A stretch of 33,761 bases of DNA from Deltaproteobacteria bacterium (GCA_004356735.1 SMWR01000148.1:1-33761), one strand, 5' to 3'. Numbered from the stretch's first letter, positions 1 to 10,498 are shown. The notes: a model not told the origin generated them from the letters alone. Numbers and translations are program-made.

Positions 1-42
1 CGCACCGTGGGCGCGGGCGTCGTCTCCGAGATCATCGAATAA
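1..42 (+). CDS. tuf: Elongation factor Tu, C-terminal fragment (partial, 5' end outside window)
   Basis: Frame 1 reads RTVGAGVVSEIIE*, the typical EF-Tu C-terminus, directly upstream of rpsJ. Confidence 0.85.
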   Translation, partial: RTVGAGVVSEIIE

Positions 43-51
43 AGGAGATTC

Positions 52-139
52 GGCGCGGACGTTCTTGACTGTTCAACTCGCTGAAGCTCGGAATCCGGTG
101 GAACCGGGACCGAGTTGAATACTCAAGAACGTCCCCGCT
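52..139 (+). promoter_or_regulatory. Long imperfect hairpin in the tuf-rpsJ intergenic region; candidate leader or translation-control RNA
   Basis: GGCG(C)GGACGTTCTTGA(C)TGTTCAACTCG pairs with CGAGTTGAATA(C)TCAAGAACGTCC(C)CGCT; about 27 bp with two C-C mismatches; an inner CCGGT-GGA-ACCGG stem lies at 95-107. Confidence 0.75.
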
Positions 140-148
140 CACAGACTT

Positions 149-466
149 ATGGCAGACCTAAACTCTCAGAGAATTCGGATCCGGATGAAGGCTTACGATT
201 TCAAGCTACTCGACCAGAGTGTGAGCGAAATCGTTGACACGGCTATGCGCACCGGCGCACGGGTGGCGGGACCGATCCCGCTTCCGACTACCATCAACAA
301 GTACACTGTGCTCCGCGGACCCCACATCGACAAGAAGTCGCGGGAGCAGTTCGAGATTCGGACGCACAAGCGACTCATCGACATCCTCGATCCCACCCCC
401 CAGACGGTCGACGCGCTCATGAAGCTCGAGTTGGCCGCGGGCGTGGACGTGGAGATCAAGCTGTAG
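149..466 (+). CDS. rpsJ: 30S ribosomal protein S10
   Basis: [19 protein letters not shown]...GPIPLPT...[21 protein letters not shown]; follows tuf. Confidence 0.97.
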   Translation: MADLNSQRIRIRMKAYDFKLLDQSVSEIVDTAMRTGARVAGPIPLPTTINKYTVLRGPHIDKKSREQFEIRTHKRLIDILDPTPQTVDALMKLELAAGVDVEIKL

Positions 467-472
467 GACGAT

Positions 473-1123
473 ATGGCGAGCCTCGAAGTCGTAACCAGCG
501 AGAACAAGAAGGCCGGCAGCGTGGATGTGAGTTCCACGGTGTTCGAGGCCGCGGTTAAGCCGCATCTCTTCCACGCGGAAGTGCGGCGACAGCTGTCTCG
601 TCGCCGGCGCGGCACCCACTCCACCAAGAATCGCGCGGCGGTCTCGGGTGGCGGGGCCAAGCCGTGGCGTCAGAAAGGTACCGGTCGTGCGCGGCAAGGT
701 ACCATCCGTGCGCCCCAGTGGGCGGGCGGCGGCGTCGTCTTCGGACCGGTGCCGCGCTCCTACGAGCACGCGTTGCCGAAAAAGGTGCGGCGCGCCGCTC
801 TGCGCAGCGCCGTCTCCATGAAGCTGCGCGACGATGACCTGATTGTTCTCGAGGCGTTCGATCTGGATGAATACAAGACGTCGCGCGTGGTCCATCTGCT
901 CGACAAGCTCGGCCTTGCTGGAAAGGGTGCGCTGATCGTGATCGACGAGGCGAACGACTTCATCGAGCGTTCGGCGCGAAACCTTCCGTACGTGAGCGTC
1001 ATTCGAGTGGCCGGTCTCAATGTCTACGACGTCCTGCGGCACAAGAAACTGCTGGTCACCAAGGCAGCGCTCGAGGCCCTCGAGCGTCGTCTCGGTGACG
1101 CTCCGACGGGGGGTCAGGCGTGA
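473..1123 (+). CDS. rplD: 50S ribosomal protein L4
   Basis: [34 protein letters not shown] motif; precedes L23. Confidence 0.96.
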   Translation: MASLEVVTSENKKAGSVDVSSTVFEAAVKPHLFHAEVRRQLSRRRRGTHSTKNRAAVSGGGAKPWRQKGTGRARQGTIRAPQWAGGGVVFGPVPRSYEHALPKKVRRAALRSAVSMKLRDDDLIVLEAFDLDEYKTSRVVHLLDKLGLAGKGALIVIDEANDFIERSARNLPYVSVIRVAGLNVYDVLRHKKLLVTKAALEALERRLGDAPTGGQA

Positions 1124-1407
1124 GGGTCCACCAGGTGATTCAACGTCCGGTCGTGACCGAGAAGAGCAGCATCGATCGTGAAGAGAACAATGTCGTGACC
1201 TTCGCCGTAGATCCGCGGGCGAACAAGCACGAAATCCAGCGGGCCGTCGAGCAGTTGTTCGATGTCTCGGTGCTCGACGTCCACACCATGCGGATGCCGC
1301 GCAAGACGCGCCGCGTGGGCAAGACGAAGGGGCGCAAGCCCGAGTGGAAGAAAGCCATCGTGAAGCTGGCCGCAGGCCAGTCGATCGAGTTCTTCGAGGG
1401 AGTGTGA
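1120..1407 (+). CDS. rplW: 50S ribosomal protein L23
   Basis: [12 protein letters not shown]...[25 protein letters not shown] start overlapping the rplD stop. Confidence 0.96.
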   Translation: MRVHQVIQRPVVTEKSSIDREENNVVTFAVDPRANKHEIQRAVEQLFDVSVLDVHTMRMPRKTRRVGKTKGRKPEWKKAIVKLAAGQSIEFFEGV

Positions 1408-1414
1408 GAAAGCC

Positions 1415-2245
1415 ATGCCGGTGAAGAGCTACAAGCCCACATCGCCCGGTCGGCGGGGGATGAGCGTATCTGACTTCGGGGAGCTGACCCGGAGCAGGCC
1501 GGAGCGCTCCTTGGTCGAGGGTCGCGTGAACAAGACGGGCGGGCGGAACGCGAGGGGCCGCATCACCTCTTGGCACCGGGGTGGCGGCCACAAGCGGCGC
1601 TACCGCAAGATCGACTTTCGCCGGGAAAAGACCGGCGTGCCGGCCAAGGTTGCGGCCATCGAGTACGATCCGAATCGGACCGCCAACATTGCGCTGCTCC
1701 ACTATCTGGACGGCGAGAAACGCTACATCGTGGCGCCCGCGGGCGTTGTCGTTGGCGACCTGCTCGAGTCGGGACCCAATGCCGATATCCGGCCTGGCAA
1801 TGCGCTACCGCTTTCGAACATCCCGCTCGGAACCGTCGTGCACAACATCGAGATGAAGCCCGGTAAGGGCGGTCAGCTCGTCCGTTCCGCGGGTCTGGGT
1901 GCGCAGCTGATGGCCCGGCAGGGTCGCTACGCCACGCTTCGAATGCCGAGCGGAGAACATCGCCTGATCCTGGTCGACTGCATGGCCACCATTGGAAGCG
2001 TCGGCAACAGCGACCAGGAGAACCAGACCATTGGCAAGGCTGGCCGCAGTCGCTGGAAGGGCAAGCGCTCGAACGTTCGCGGCGTCGCGATGAATCCCGT
2101 CGACCATCCCATGGGCGGCGGCGAGGGCAAATCCGCGGGTGGCCGTCATCCGTGTACCCCGTGGGGTGTGCCCACAAAGGGACACAAGACCCGCAGGAAT
2201 CGACGGACGCAGAAATACATCGTCAAGCGACGAGGGAAGAAATAA
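1415..2245 (+). CDS. rplB: 50S ribosomal protein L2
   Basis: [18 protein letters not shown]...[22 protein letters not shown]...[25 protein letters not shown]. Confidence 0.98.
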   Translation: MPVKSYKPTSPGRRGMSVSDFGELTRSRPERSLVEGRVNKTGGRNARGRITSWHRGGGHKRRYRKIDFRREKTGVPAKVAAIEYDPNRTANIALLHYLDGEKRYIVAPAGVVVGDLLESGPNADIRPGNALPLSNIPLGTVVHNIEMKPGKGGQLVRSAGLGAQLMARQGRYATLRMPSGEHRLILVDCMATIGSVGNSDQENQTIGKAGRSRWKGKRSNVRGVAMNPVDHPMGGGEGKSAGGRHPCTPWGVPTKGHKTRRNRRTQKYIVKRRGKK

Positions 2246-2526
2246 TGGCACGCTCGCTCAGGAAGGGGCCGTTCGTCGACCCCAGTCTCCAACGGCGTGT
2301 GGATCGCGTGCTGCGATCCGGCACCAAACAGGTGATTCGAACCTGGTCGCGACGATCCATGATCACACCCGAGTTCGTAGGGCTCACGTTCCACGTGCAC
2401 AATGGGAAGTTGTTCGTCCCAGTCTTCGTGACGGAGAACATGGTCGGACATCGGCTGGGCGAATTTTCTCCGACCCGAAAGTTCACAGGACATGCAGCGT
2501 CTGGGAAGAAGCTCCGGGCCAGGTAA
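2245..2526 (+). CDS. rpsS: 30S ribosomal protein S19
   Basis: [19 protein letters not shown]...[46 protein letters not shown] overlaps the rplB stop; the track ORF was N-terminally over-extended. Confidence 0.96.
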   Translation: MARSLRKGPFVDPSLQRRVDRVLRSGTKQVIRTWSRRSMITPEFVGLTFHVHNGKLFVPVFVTENMVGHRLGEFSPTRKFTGHAASGKKLRAR

Positions 2527-2873
2527 TGGAAGTTCGAGCCAAGCTGAACAACTATCGGGTGAGTTCCCAGAAGGCGCGCCTTCTTGCGAACGAGATTCGC
2601 GGCAAGGGCGTCGAGAACGCGTTGGCAATTCTTGATCTTTCGCCGAAACGTTTTGCTCGACCACTGGCGAAGCTGGTGCGCTCGGCGCTGGCCAATGCCG
2701 AGGACAAGAACAACCGCGACAAGGCCGGGATCGACGTCGACAATCTGATCATCGGCGAGATTCGGGTCGACCGGGGGCCGAGCCTTTGGCGCATCCGCGC
2801 TCGGGCCCAGGGCCGGGCCGCCTGGATCCAGCGCCGCACCAGCCACATCGAAGTGGTTCTTTCGGAAGAGTAG
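2526..2873 (+). CDS. rplV: 50S ribosomal protein L22
   Basis: [39 protein letters not shown] overlaps the rpsS stop; start trimmed from the track ORF. Confidence 0.95.
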   Translation: MEVRAKLNNYRVSSQKARLLANEIRGKGVENALAILDLSPKRFARPLAKLVRSALANAEDKNNRDKAGIDVDNLIIGEIRVDRGPSLWRIRARAQGRAAWIQRRTSHIEVVLSEE

Positions 2874-2885
2874 GTAGGAACAGAA

Positions 2886-3569
2886 GTGGGACAAAAAGTA
2901 CATCCTTACGGATTTCGGATTGGCACCCTCTACGGGTGGCAGTCGAACTGGTACGCGGACAAGCACTATGCGGCCCAGCTTCACGAAGACCTCAAGATCC
3001 GGAAATTCATCAAGAAGAAGCTCTATCACGCCGGCATCTCGAAGGTCGTGATCGATCGGACTGGTGAGAAGATCGTCGTGAACATCCACACGGCGCGCCC
3101 GGGCATCCTGATCGGAAAGCGTGGCGCCGAAGTCGATACGCTCCGGGCGGAGCTCGCGGAAATGACCGTGCACAAGGAGATCTTCATCAACATCAAGGAA
3201 ATCCGGAAGGCCGAGTTGGACGCTCAGCTCGTGGCCGAGAACGTCGCGCTTCAGCTCGAACGTCGCGTCGCATTCCGGCGAGCGATGAAGAAGGCGATCA
3301 CGTCGACGATGAAGTTCGGGGCCGGTGGAATCCGGATCCAGTGTGCGGGGCGACTTGGAGGTTCGGAGATGGGCCGTCGTGAGTGGTACCGCGAAGGACG
3401 GGTTCCGCTCCATACGCTGCGCGCCGAGATCGATTATGGCTTTTCCGAGGCGAAGACGACGTACGGGATCATTGGAGTCAAGTGTTGGATCTTCAAAGGC
3501 GAGATTTCCGACAAGGATATGCGGACGGGTTCCCTGACTCAGCGTACGGGCGAAGCCATTCAGAGGTAG
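2886..3569 (+). CDS. rpsC: 30S ribosomal protein S3
   Basis: [13 protein letters not shown]...KH-domain and S3 C-terminal signature sequence; GTG start. Confidence 0.97.
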   Translation: MGQKVHPYGFRIGTLYGWQSNWYADKHYAAQLHEDLKIRKFIKKKLYHAGISKVVIDRTGEKIVVNIHTARPGILIGKRGAEVDTLRAELAEMTVHKEIFINIKEIRKAELDAQLVAENVALQLERRVAFRRAMKKAITSTMKFGAGGIRIQCAGRLGGSEMGRREWYREGRVPLHTLRAEIDYGFSEAKTTYGIIGVKCWIFKGEISDKDMRTGSLTQRTGEAIQR

Positions 3570-3572
3570 ATC

Positions 3573-3986
3573 ATGCTTCAGCCCAAAAAAGTCAAGCATC
3601 GCAAACAACACAAGGGCCGGATGAACGGGAAGGCCTACCGTGGATGCAATCTCGATTTCGGAGATTTCGGGTTGCAGGCCTTGGAGTGCTCGCGGATTAC
3701 GGCCCGGCAGATCGAGGCGGCTCGGGTGGCGATGACGCGGCACGCAAAGCGCGGTGGCAAGGTCTGGATCCGGATCTTTCCGGACAAGCCGATCACCCGG
3801 AAGCCGGCCGAGACCCGGATGGGCAAGGGAAAGGGGAATCCCGAAGAGTGGGTGGCCGTCGTGAAACCCGGCCGGATGCTCTACGAGATGGAAGGTGTCC
3901 CGGAGGAGGTGGCGCGCCAAGCGCTGCGCCTGGCGGCTCACAAGCTTCCGCTGGCCACACGAATCGTGGTCCGGGGGCAGGCGTGA
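3573..3986 (+). CDS. rplP: 50S ribosomal protein L16
   Basis: [24 protein letters not shown]...[34 protein letters not shown]. Confidence 0.97.
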   Translation: MLQPKKVKHRKQHKGRMNGKAYRGCNLDFGDFGLQALECSRITARQIEAARVAMTRHAKRGGKVWIRIFPDKPITRKPAETRMGKGKGNPEEWVAVVKPGRMLYEMEGVPEEVARQALRLAAHKLPLATRIVVRGQA

Positions 3987-4183
3987 TGAAGGCTGTAGAA
4001 ATCCGGGATCTGGCAACGGAGGAGTTGGAAGCGAAGTCGCGTGAACTGCGCGGTGAGCTTTTCAACGTGAAGGTCAAGCGTTCGACGGGTCAGCTCGAGA
4101 GCACGGCGCTGCTGATGCAGCTGCGACGTGACATTGCTCGGGTCGAGACCGTCCTGCGAGAGAAGCGCGGAGCAACGAAGTGA
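3986..4183 (+). CDS. rpmC: 50S ribosomal protein L29
   Basis: [40 protein letters not shown]...LRRDIARVETVLREK; start trimmed from the track ORF 3383..4183. Confidence 0.93.
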   Translation: MKAVEIRDLATEELEAKSRELRGELFNVKVKRSTGQLESTALLMQLRRDIARVETVLREKRGATK

Positions 4184-4196
4184 AGAGGATCGTGGC

Positions 4197-4445
4197 ATGC
4201 GACGAACACTGATTGGGATGGTGGTGAGCGATAAGCTGGACAAGACCGTTGTCGTTCGCGTCGAGCGGCTGGTCAAGGATCCGCGCTACAAGAAATACGT
4301 CCGTCACTATTCGAAATTCATGGCGCACGACGAAGAGAACTCGTGTGCGGTCGGAGACCGTGTACGCATCATCGAGCATCGCCCGATTTCCAAGCGGAAG
4401 CGTTGGAAGGTCCAAGCGACTCTCGATGGCGCTGCGGACGTCTAG
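4197..4445 (+). CDS. rpsQ: 30S ribosomal protein S17
   Basis: [48 protein letters not shown]; start trimmed from the track ORF. Confidence 0.95.
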   Translation: MRRTLIGMVVSDKLDKTVVVRVERLVKDPRYKKYVRHYSKFMAHDEENSCAVGDRVRIIEHRPISKRKRWKVQATLDGAADV

Positions 4446-4456
4446 GCGGTCAGATC

Positions 4457-4825
4457 ATGATCCAGCAGGAATCAGTGCTTCAAGTTGCAGACAACTCGGG
4501 TGCCCGGAAGGTCCTCTGCATCCGGGTGCTCGGCGGGACAGGCCGGCGCTATGCATCGATTGGTGACATCATCGTTGTCTCGGTCAAGGACGCCATCCCG
4601 AACTCGCGCGTGAAGAAGGGCGAAGTCCGCCGGGCCGTGGTCGTGCGTACGAAGAAGGAGATCGGGCGTCCTGATGGGTCCTATATCCGCTTCGATGACA
4701 ACGCCGCCGTGTTGATCGACGCGGCGCGCGAGCCGGTCGGGACGCGCATCTTCGGGCCGGTGGCACGCGAGCTTCGCGCCAAGCAGTTCATGAAGATCAT
4801 CTCGCTGGCGCCGGAGGTGCTCTAG
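4457..4825 (+). CDS. rplN: 50S ribosomal protein L14
   Basis: [48 protein letters not shown]. Confidence 0.97.
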   Translation: MIQQESVLQVADNSGARKVLCIRVLGGTGRRYASIGDIIVVSVKDAIPNSRVKKGEVRRAVVVRTKKEIGRPDGSYIRFDDNAAVLIDAAREPVGTRIFGPVARELRAKQFMKIISLAPEVL

Positions 4826-5368
4826 GTGCAGCCGAGAATTCTCGAGCTCTACAAGAACGAGGTCGTCCAGAAGCTGCGCGACGAGTTCGGCTACAAGAAC
4901 GTCCACCAGGTGCCGGCGCTCCAGAAGATCGTCGTCAACATCGGCCTGGGTGAGGCAGCCGCCAATCCCAAGTTGCTGGAGACGGCCGCCGAGGAGCTGG
5001 CGAGCATCACGGGTCAAAAGCCGGCGATCCGACGGGCGCGCAAGTCCATTGCGAACTTCAAGCTTCGACAGGGTCAGGAGATCGGCTGCTCGGTGACGTT
5101 GCGCCGTACGCGGATGTGGGAGTTCTTCGACCGCCTCGTAAGCGTTTCGCTTCCCCGGGTTCGCGACTTCAAGGGAATTTCACCGAAGGCGTTCGACGGA
5201 CGCGGAAACTTTTCACTCGGGATTCGTGAGCAGATCATCTTTCCCGAGATCGACTATGACAGAGTGGAACACATCACGGGAGTGAACGTGACGATGGTGA
5301 CCACCGCGAAGACCGATACCGAGGGCAAGGCACTCCTGCAGCACCTTGGCGTCCCGTTCAGGCAATAG
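4826..5368 (+). CDS. rplE: 50S ribosomal protein L5
   Basis: [37 protein letters not shown]...[29 protein letters not shown] start immediately after the rplN stop. Confidence 0.96.
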   Translation: MQPRILELYKNEVVQKLRDEFGYKNVHQVPALQKIVVNIGLGEAAANPKLLETAAEELASITGQKPAIRRARKSIANFKLRQGQEIGCSVTLRRTRMWEFFDRLVSVSLPRVRDFKGISPKAFDGRGNFSLGIREQIIFPEIDYDRVEHITGVNVTMVTTAKTDTEGKALLQHLGVPFRQ

Positions 5369-5378
5369 GACACGAGCC

Positions 5379-5774
5379 ATGATGACCGATCCGATCGCCG
5401 ATCTGCTTTCCCGGATTCGAAATGCCGGGATGGCTCAACATACCGTGACGACGTGCCCGGCGTCGAAGTTGAAGCTTGGCATCGCCACCGTGCTGAAGGA
5501 CGCGGGTTTTCTCAGCGACGTCCGGGTGGAACCCCACGGCGGCCATTCCCGGCTGGTACTCGGTATCCGCTACCAGGACGACGGCCGCGCCCTGATCGGA
5601 GGCATCCGTCGGGTGAGTCGGCCCGGCCGCCGGGTCTATGTGTCCAGCAGCGACGTTCCCAGGGTCCGAAACGGTCTGGGTATCGCGGTGATTTCGACCT
5701 CGAAGGGCGTGCTCTCGGACCAGGCTGCCCGCGATGCGTCGGTGGGCGGCGAGATCGTCTGCGAGGTCTGGTAG
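5379..5774 (+). CDS. rpsH: 30S ribosomal protein S8
   Basis: MTDPIADLLSRIRNAG...ISTSKGVLSDQAARDASVGGEIVCEVW; the start could also be ATG 5382. Confidence 0.95.
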   Translation: MMTDPIADLLSRIRNAGMAQHTVTTCPASKLKLGIATVLKDAGFLSDVRVEPHGGHSRLVLGIRYQDDGRALIGGIRRVSRPGRRVYVSSSDVPRVRNGLGIAVISTSKGVLSDQAARDASVGGEIVCEVW

Positions 5775-5776
5775 CC

Positions 5777-6328
5777 GTGTCACGCATCGGAAGAACGCCG
5801 GTCCCGATTCCCAGTGGTGTCAACGTCGACGTCAGGGGAAACCTGGTCCAGGTGAAGGGCCCGAAGGGCACGCTCTCCGAGCGGCTGCCGGCGCCGATCG
5901 AGATCAGCGTCGCCAATGGCGAAATCAGGCTCGACCGGCCGGACGACAAGAAGACGAATCGCGCGCTTCACGGACTGGCGCGCGCCCTGGTCGCCAACAT
6001 GGTGAAGGGAGTCACCGACCAGTTCTCCAAGGAACTCGAGATCCAGGGGGTCGGCTATCGCGCCGAAGCCAAGGGAAAGAAGCTGATTCTCAACGTCGGC
6101 TATTCGCACCCGATCGAAATGACCATTCCCGACGACCTCAAGGTTTCGGTGGATCGTAACGTGATCGTCAAGATCGAGGGTGCGAGTCGCCAGCGGGTGG
6201 GACAGTTTGCGTCGGACATCCGGTCGGTCCGGCCGCCCGAGCCCTACAAGGGCAAGGGTATTCGCTATCTGGGCGAGCAGATCCGACGCAAGGTGGGCAA
6301 AGCCGGTGCGGCCGGCGGCACGGCCTGA
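5777..6328 (+). CDS. rplF: 50S ribosomal protein L6
   Basis: [32 protein letters not shown]...GRRP-type end [27 protein letters not shown] start. Confidence 0.96.
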   Translation: MSRIGRTPVPIPSGVNVDVRGNLVQVKGPKGTLSERLPAPIEISVANGEIRLDRPDDKKTNRALHGLARALVANMVKGVTDQFSKELEIQGVGYRAEAKGKKLILNVGYSHPIEMTIPDDLKVSVDRNVIVKIEGASRQRVGQFASDIRSVRPPEPYKGKGIRYLGEQIRRKVGKAGAAGGTA

Positions 6329-6336
6329 GGCGGGAT

Positions 6337-6705
6337 ATGAACAAGAAATATCGGAACGAAAAGAAGCGGAAACATGACGCGCGCAAGGGACGCGTCGGGA
6401 CGAGTATTGCGCGTTCCGAGCGGCACCGGCTGACCGTCTTTCGGAGCGCCAAGCACATCTACGCACAGATCAGCGATGGAGGTACGGGACGCACGGTCAT
6501 CACCGTCTCCACTCGCTCCAAGGATGTGGTGAGTGAGGGCTACACCGGAAACATCGATGCGGCCAAGAAGGTTGGCAAGGTGGTAGCCGAGAAGGCACGA
6601 GAGAAGCGGATTGAAAAGGTGGTGTTCAATCGGAACGGATTTCTATTTCACGGTCGCGTCAAGGCGCTGGCCGAGGCAGCCCGTGAAGCGGGTCTGCAGT
6701 TCTAG
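6337..6705 (+). CDS. rplR: 50S ribosomal protein L18
   Basis: [19 protein letters not shown]...[27 protein letters not shown]. Confidence 0.95.
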   Translation: MNKKYRNEKKRKHDARKGRVGTSIARSERHRLTVFRSAKHIYAQISDGGTGRTVITVSTRSKDVVSEGYTGNIDAAKKVGKVVAEKAREKRIEKVVFNRNGFLFHGRVKALAEAAREAGLQF

Positions 6706-6717
6706 AAAGGCGCGAGC

Positions 6718-7206
6718 ATGGCGACAGTTCACCTGAATCCCAATGACTTCGAGTTGCAGGATCGCGTGGTCCACATCAATCGCGTCGCAAAGGTCGTGAA
6801 AGGTGGACGGCGGTTCAGCTTCAGCGCGTTGATCGTGGTTGGCGATGGCAACGGCATCGTTGGGGTCGGCTATGGAAAGGCGGGCGAAGTTCCCGAGGCC
6901 ATCCGCAAGGGCGTGGAGCGGGCGCGAAAGGCGCTGATCCGCGTTCCGCTTCGGGACGGCACACTGCCCCATGACGTGCTGGGTCGCTTTGGCGCCGCCA
7001 AGGTGCTGCTCAAGGCGGCCTCGCCCGGAACCGGCGTGATTGCCGGGGGACCCGTGCGTGCGGTGCTCGAGTCGGCGGGAGTCCGCGACGTGTTGACCAA
7101 GAACATCGGTACGAACAATCCCCAAAACGTCGTGCGCGCGACCATGACGGCACTGCAAGAGCTTCGTGAACCCAGCGAGCGACTTCGGGAGCTGGCCCAG
7201 AAATGA
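6718..7206 (+). CDS. rpsE: 30S ribosomal protein S5
   Basis: [53 protein letters not shown]. Confidence 0.97.
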   Translation: MATVHLNPNDFELQDRVVHINRVAKVVKGGRRFSFSALIVVGDGNGIVGVGYGKAGEVPEAIRKGVERARKALIRVPLRDGTLPHDVLGRFGAAKVLLKAASPGTGVIAGGPVRAVLESAGVRDVLTKNIGTNNPQNVVRATMTALQELREPSERLRELAQK

Positions 7207-7391
7207 GTGACTCAAAGCGGATCCGCGTTCGCCAGGTACGGAGCGCGATTGGATACAACCGGAAGCAGCGTGCGAGCCTACGCGGCCTGGGCATCCGGCG
7301 GATGAACCAGACCGTTGAGGTCGAGGACACGCCCTCGACTCGGGGAATGATCGGCAAGGTGACTCACCTCGTCGTGGTGGAGGAAGGCTGA
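7203..7391 (+). CDS. rpmD: 50S ribosomal protein L30
   Basis: [51 protein letters not shown]. Confidence 0.95.
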   Translation: MSDSKRIRVRQVRSAIGYNRKQRASLRGLGIRRMNQTVEVEDTPSTRGMIGKVTHLVVVEEG

Positions 7392-7831
7392 TGCTGGATC
7401 GACTCCAGCCGCGACCCGGGGCGCGCAGCAAGCCCAAGCGAGTCGGCAGAGGTCCCGGCTCCGGGTGGAACAAGAACGCGGGTCGAGGTGTAAAGGGTCA
7501 AGGGCATCGCTCGCCGGGGCGGGAGGTTCCCTTCCACTTTGAAGGCGGTCAGATGCCCCTCGCCCGGCGTCTGCCGAAGCGCGGCTTCCATAGCCGGAAC
7601 CGGAAGGAATATCAGATCGTCAACCTCGAAGCGCTCGCCGCGTTCGGCGACGGGGCCAGCGTTGACGCGGCGGCGTTGGCTTTGCGCGGTCTGATCCGTG
7701 CCAAGGGCGGCGACGTGAAGCTGCTGGCTGAGGGCGCCGCGCCCAAGAATCTGACGATCAAGGTCAAGAAGGCCAGTGCAGCGGCTCGCCAGAAGGTCGA
7801 AGCCGCTGGTGGAAGTGTGGAAGTCGGCTGA
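7391..7831 (+). CDS. rplO: 50S ribosomal protein L15
   Basis: LQPRPGARSKPKRVGRGPGSGWNKNAGRGVKGQ...GFEGGQMPLARRLPKRGF-like region. Confidence 0.96.
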   Translation: MLDRLQPRPGARSKPKRVGRGPGSGWNKNAGRGVKGQGHRSPGREVPFHFEGGQMPLARRLPKRGFHSRNRKEYQIVNLEALAAFGDGASVDAAALALRGLIRAKGGDVKLLAEGAAPKNLTIKVKKASAAARQKVEAAGGSVEVG

Positions 7832-9141
7832 TGATCGGTGGCGTCCAGAACATCGGAAGGATCAAGGAACTCCGGGACCGGATCCTCTTCACGTTCGCGA
7901 TGCTCGCGGTGTACCGCCTGGGTGCCTTCGTAGTGACCCCCGGGATCAACCCGGATATCGTCAAGAGCTTCTTCGAGCAGATGCAGGGAACGATGTTGGG
8001 GATGATGTCGATGTTCACGGGCGGGGCCATGGAGCAGCTCTCGATCTTCTCCCTGGGCATCATGCCCTACATCAGTGCGTCGATCATTCTCCAGCTCCTG
8101 ACGGTGGTGATTCCCAAGCTCGAGCAGCTCAAGAAGGAAGGGGAGCAGGGGCGCAAGAAGATCAATCAGTACACGCGTTACTCAACCGTTGGCCTGTCCC
8201 TTTTCCAGAGCTTCCTGATCGCGGTGGCTCTGGAAAATGGACAGTTCGGTCAGGGTGCGGTGCTGGAGCCCGGCTGGGGCTTTCGGCTGATGTGCATGAT
8301 CACGCTCACGACCGGGACCTCCTTCATCATGTGGCTCGGTGAGCAGATCACCGAGCGTGGCATTGGCAACGGTATCTCGATGATCATCTTTACCAGCATC
8401 ATCATTGCGATCCCGGGTGGCCTGGTGCAGCTCTATCAGCTGGTCCAGACCGACGAATTCAGTCTGCTCCAGGTGCTCTTCCTGGCCGGCTTCATAATCG
8501 CGGTCATCGGCTTCGTGGTCGTCGTCGAACGCGGCCAGCGCCGGATCCCGATCCAGCACGCTCGGCGCGTCGTCGGGCGACGCGTGATGCAGGGTGGAAT
8601 GAGCTATTTCCCGCTGCGGGTGAATACGGCGGGTGTCATCCCGGCCATCTTCGCGTCCTCGCTCCTGATGTTCCCGCTCACGATCCGCCAATTCAGCGAC
8701 TCGCCCGCGGTCCAGCTCTTCATCGACCAGTACCTGGATCCGGGAAGCATCGTCTACCAGTTCTTCTACATCGGTTTGATCATCTTCTTTTGTTACTTCT
8801 ACACGGCCATCATGATCGACCCCGTGGACGTAGCCGAGAACATCAAGAAGTCGGGCGCCTACATTCCGGGTATCCGCCCGGGCAAGCGCACCGCCGAGTA
8901 CATCGACCGCGTGCTGACCCGCATTACATTGGTTGGCGCCATGTACATGTCGGCAATCTGCGTACTGCCGACGTTGCTGGCGGTACGGGTCGGCATTCCG
9001 TTTTTCTTCGGTGGAACGGCGCTGCTGATCGTGGTCGGCGTTGGCCTCGATACCATTTCCCAGATCGAAGCCCACCTGGTTTCGCGCCAGTACGAGGGCT
9101 TTGCCCAGGGGACCCGGATTCGCGGGAGGCTGGGACGATGA
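7831..9141 (+). CDS. secY: Preprotein translocase subunit SecY
   Basis: 436 aa polytopic membrane protein; [21 protein letters not shown]...[15 protein letters not shown]...[31 protein letters not shown]. Confidence 0.97.
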   Translation: MIGGVQNIGRIKELRDRILFTFAMLAVYRLGAFVVTPGINPDIVKSFFEQMQGTMLGMMSMFTGGAMEQLSIFSLGIMPYISASIILQLLTVVIPKLEQLKKEGEQGRKKINQYTRYSTVGLSLFQSFLIAVALENGQFGQGAVLEPGWGFRLMCMITLTTGTSFIMWLGEQITERGIGNGISMIIFTSIIIAIPGGLVQLYQLVQTDEFSLLQVLFLAGFIIAVIGFVVVVERGQRRIPIQHARRVVGRRVMQGGMSYFPLRVNTAGVIPAIFASSLLMFPLTIRQFSDSPAVQLFIDQYLDPGSIVYQFFYIGLIIFFCYFYTAIMIDPVDVAENIKKSGAYIPGIRPGKRTAEYIDRVLTRITLVGAMYMSAICVLPTLLAVRVGIPFFFGGTALLIVVGVGLDTISQIEAHLVSRQYEGFAQGTRIRGRLGR

Positions 9142-9707
9142 GTGCTCGCCGCATTCTGTTGCTGGGGCCGCCCGGCGCCGGCAAGGGGACCCAGGCTCAG
9201 CGCCTGGTGGATCGGTTGTCGATTCCCCAGATTTCGACCGGCGATATGTTCCGCGCGGCTGTGGCCGCCGGGACCGAACTGGGAAAGCGGCTCAAGGCGA
9301 TCATGGACAGCGGTGAGCTGGTCAGCGATGAGATCGTGATCGACATCTGCCGGGAGCGGCTGACCCAGGACGATGCCCGGGAGGGCTTCATCCTGGATGG
9401 CTTTCCCCGGACCGTGGGCCAGGCGGAGGCCCTCGACGGGCTGCTCGACAGCCTCGGCGTGAAGCTCGAGTGCTGCGTGGCCCTGGTCGTGGACGACGAG
9501 GCCATCGTCCAACGCCTGCTCAAGCGGGCCGAGATCGAGGGCCGCAGCGACGACAACGAGGAGACGATCCTCAACCGCATGCGCGTCTACCGCGAGCAGA
9601 CCAAGCCCCTGGTGGCGTACTACCGGGAGCGTGGCGTGCTGGTCGAGGTCGACGGCATGGGCGGGATCGACGCCGTGGCCCAGGGGATCCAGGAGGCACT
9701 CGCCTGA
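9138..9707 (+). CDS. adk: Adenylate kinase, short form lacking the LID insertion
   Basis: [42 protein letters not shown]...[16 protein letters not shown]; sequence passes from [22 protein letters not shown] without the ~30 aa LID segment. Confidence 0.95.
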   Translation: MSARRILLLGPPGAGKGTQAQRLVDRLSIPQISTGDMFRAAVAAGTELGKRLKAIMDSGELVSDEIVIDICRERLTQDDAREGFILDGFPRTVGQAEALDGLLDSLGVKLECCVALVVDDEAIVQRLLKRAEIEGRSDDNEETILNRMRVYREQTKPLVAYYRERGVLVEVDGMGGIDAVAQGIQEALA

Positions 9708-10498
9708 TGTTGTCCTACGGCCAGCGCATCCCCATCAAGACCCGCAGCGAAATCGACAAGATGCGGGAGGCTGCCCGCCACGTGGCCGAGGTGCTCCTGA
9801 TCCTGCGGGATCGGGCGGAGCCCGGGATGCCCACCTCCGAGTTCGATCGGGTCGCCCAGAAGGAAATCTCCCAGCGGGGGGTGAAGTCCTCGTTCAAGGG
9901 CTACAATCCCTACGGCCTGCCCAAGTACCCCGCTGTGATTTGCATCTCGATCAACAACGAGATCGTTCACGGTATCCCCGGGGACCGCCGGATCGAGGAA
10001 GGCGACCTCATCAGTATCGACTTCGGCGTTTCGGTCGATGGCTATCACGGCGACTCTGCGGTCACTGTGATCGTGGGCGAGGTGGAGGAGGAAAAGCGGC
10101 GCCTCGTGGAGAAGACCCACGAATCGCTGGACAAGGGCATCGAGACCATGCGTCCGGGCAAGCGGCTCTCGGACATCGGCCATGCGGTGCAGAGTCACGT
10201 AGAGCCCGAGGGTTTTTCGGTGGTCCGCGACTTCGCCGGTCACGGGATCGGCAGCGAGATGCACGAGCCGCCCTGGGTGCCGAACTACGGAAGCAAGGGC
10301 CGGGGCCCGCGGCTCCAGCCGGGTATGGTGTTCGCGATCGAACCGATGGTGAACGCCGGTCGGGCAGACATCGAGATTCTGGATGACGAGTGGACGGCGG
10401 TGACGGCCGATGGCTCCTGCTCGGCCCATTTCGAACACACGATCCTGATTGGCGAGGCTGGACCCGACGTACTCACAAGGATCGAAGGGTCCCACTAG
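9707..10498 (+). CDS. map: Methionine aminopeptidase type I
   Basis: IPIKTRSEIDKMREAARHVAEVL...ISINNEIVHGIPGDRRIEEGDLISIDFGV...GHGIGSEMHEPPWVPNYG. Confidence 0.96.
   Translation: MLSYGQRIPIKTRSEIDKMREAARHVAEVLLILRDRAEPGMPTSEFDRVAQKEISQRGVKSSFKGYNPYGLPKYPAVICISINNEIVHGIPGDRRIEEGDLISIDFGVSVDGYHGDSAVTVIVGEVEEEKRRLVEKTHESLDKGIETMRPGKRLSDIGHAVQSHVEPEGFSVVRDFAGHGIGSEMHEPPWVPNYGSKGRGPRLQPGMVFAIEPMVNAGRADIEILDDEWTAVTADGSCSAHFEHTILIGEAGPDVLTRIEGSH

Noticed and set aside
52-139. The tuf-rpsJ hairpin as a rho-independent terminator or a MITE
   Set aside because: No U-tract follows, the stem is far longer than typical terminators, and no target-site duplication or second copy was noticed in the window. 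A genome-wide copy search would be needed to exclude a repeat element fully.
2139-2873. N-terminally extended ORFs in the track (rplV 2139, rpmC 3383, rpsQ 4128, rplF 5453, adk 8790, map 9470, rpoA 11957, lepA 17652)
   Set aside because: The extensions overlap upstream conserved genes. Starts were re-set to the conserved N-termini, usually overlapping the preceding stop codon.
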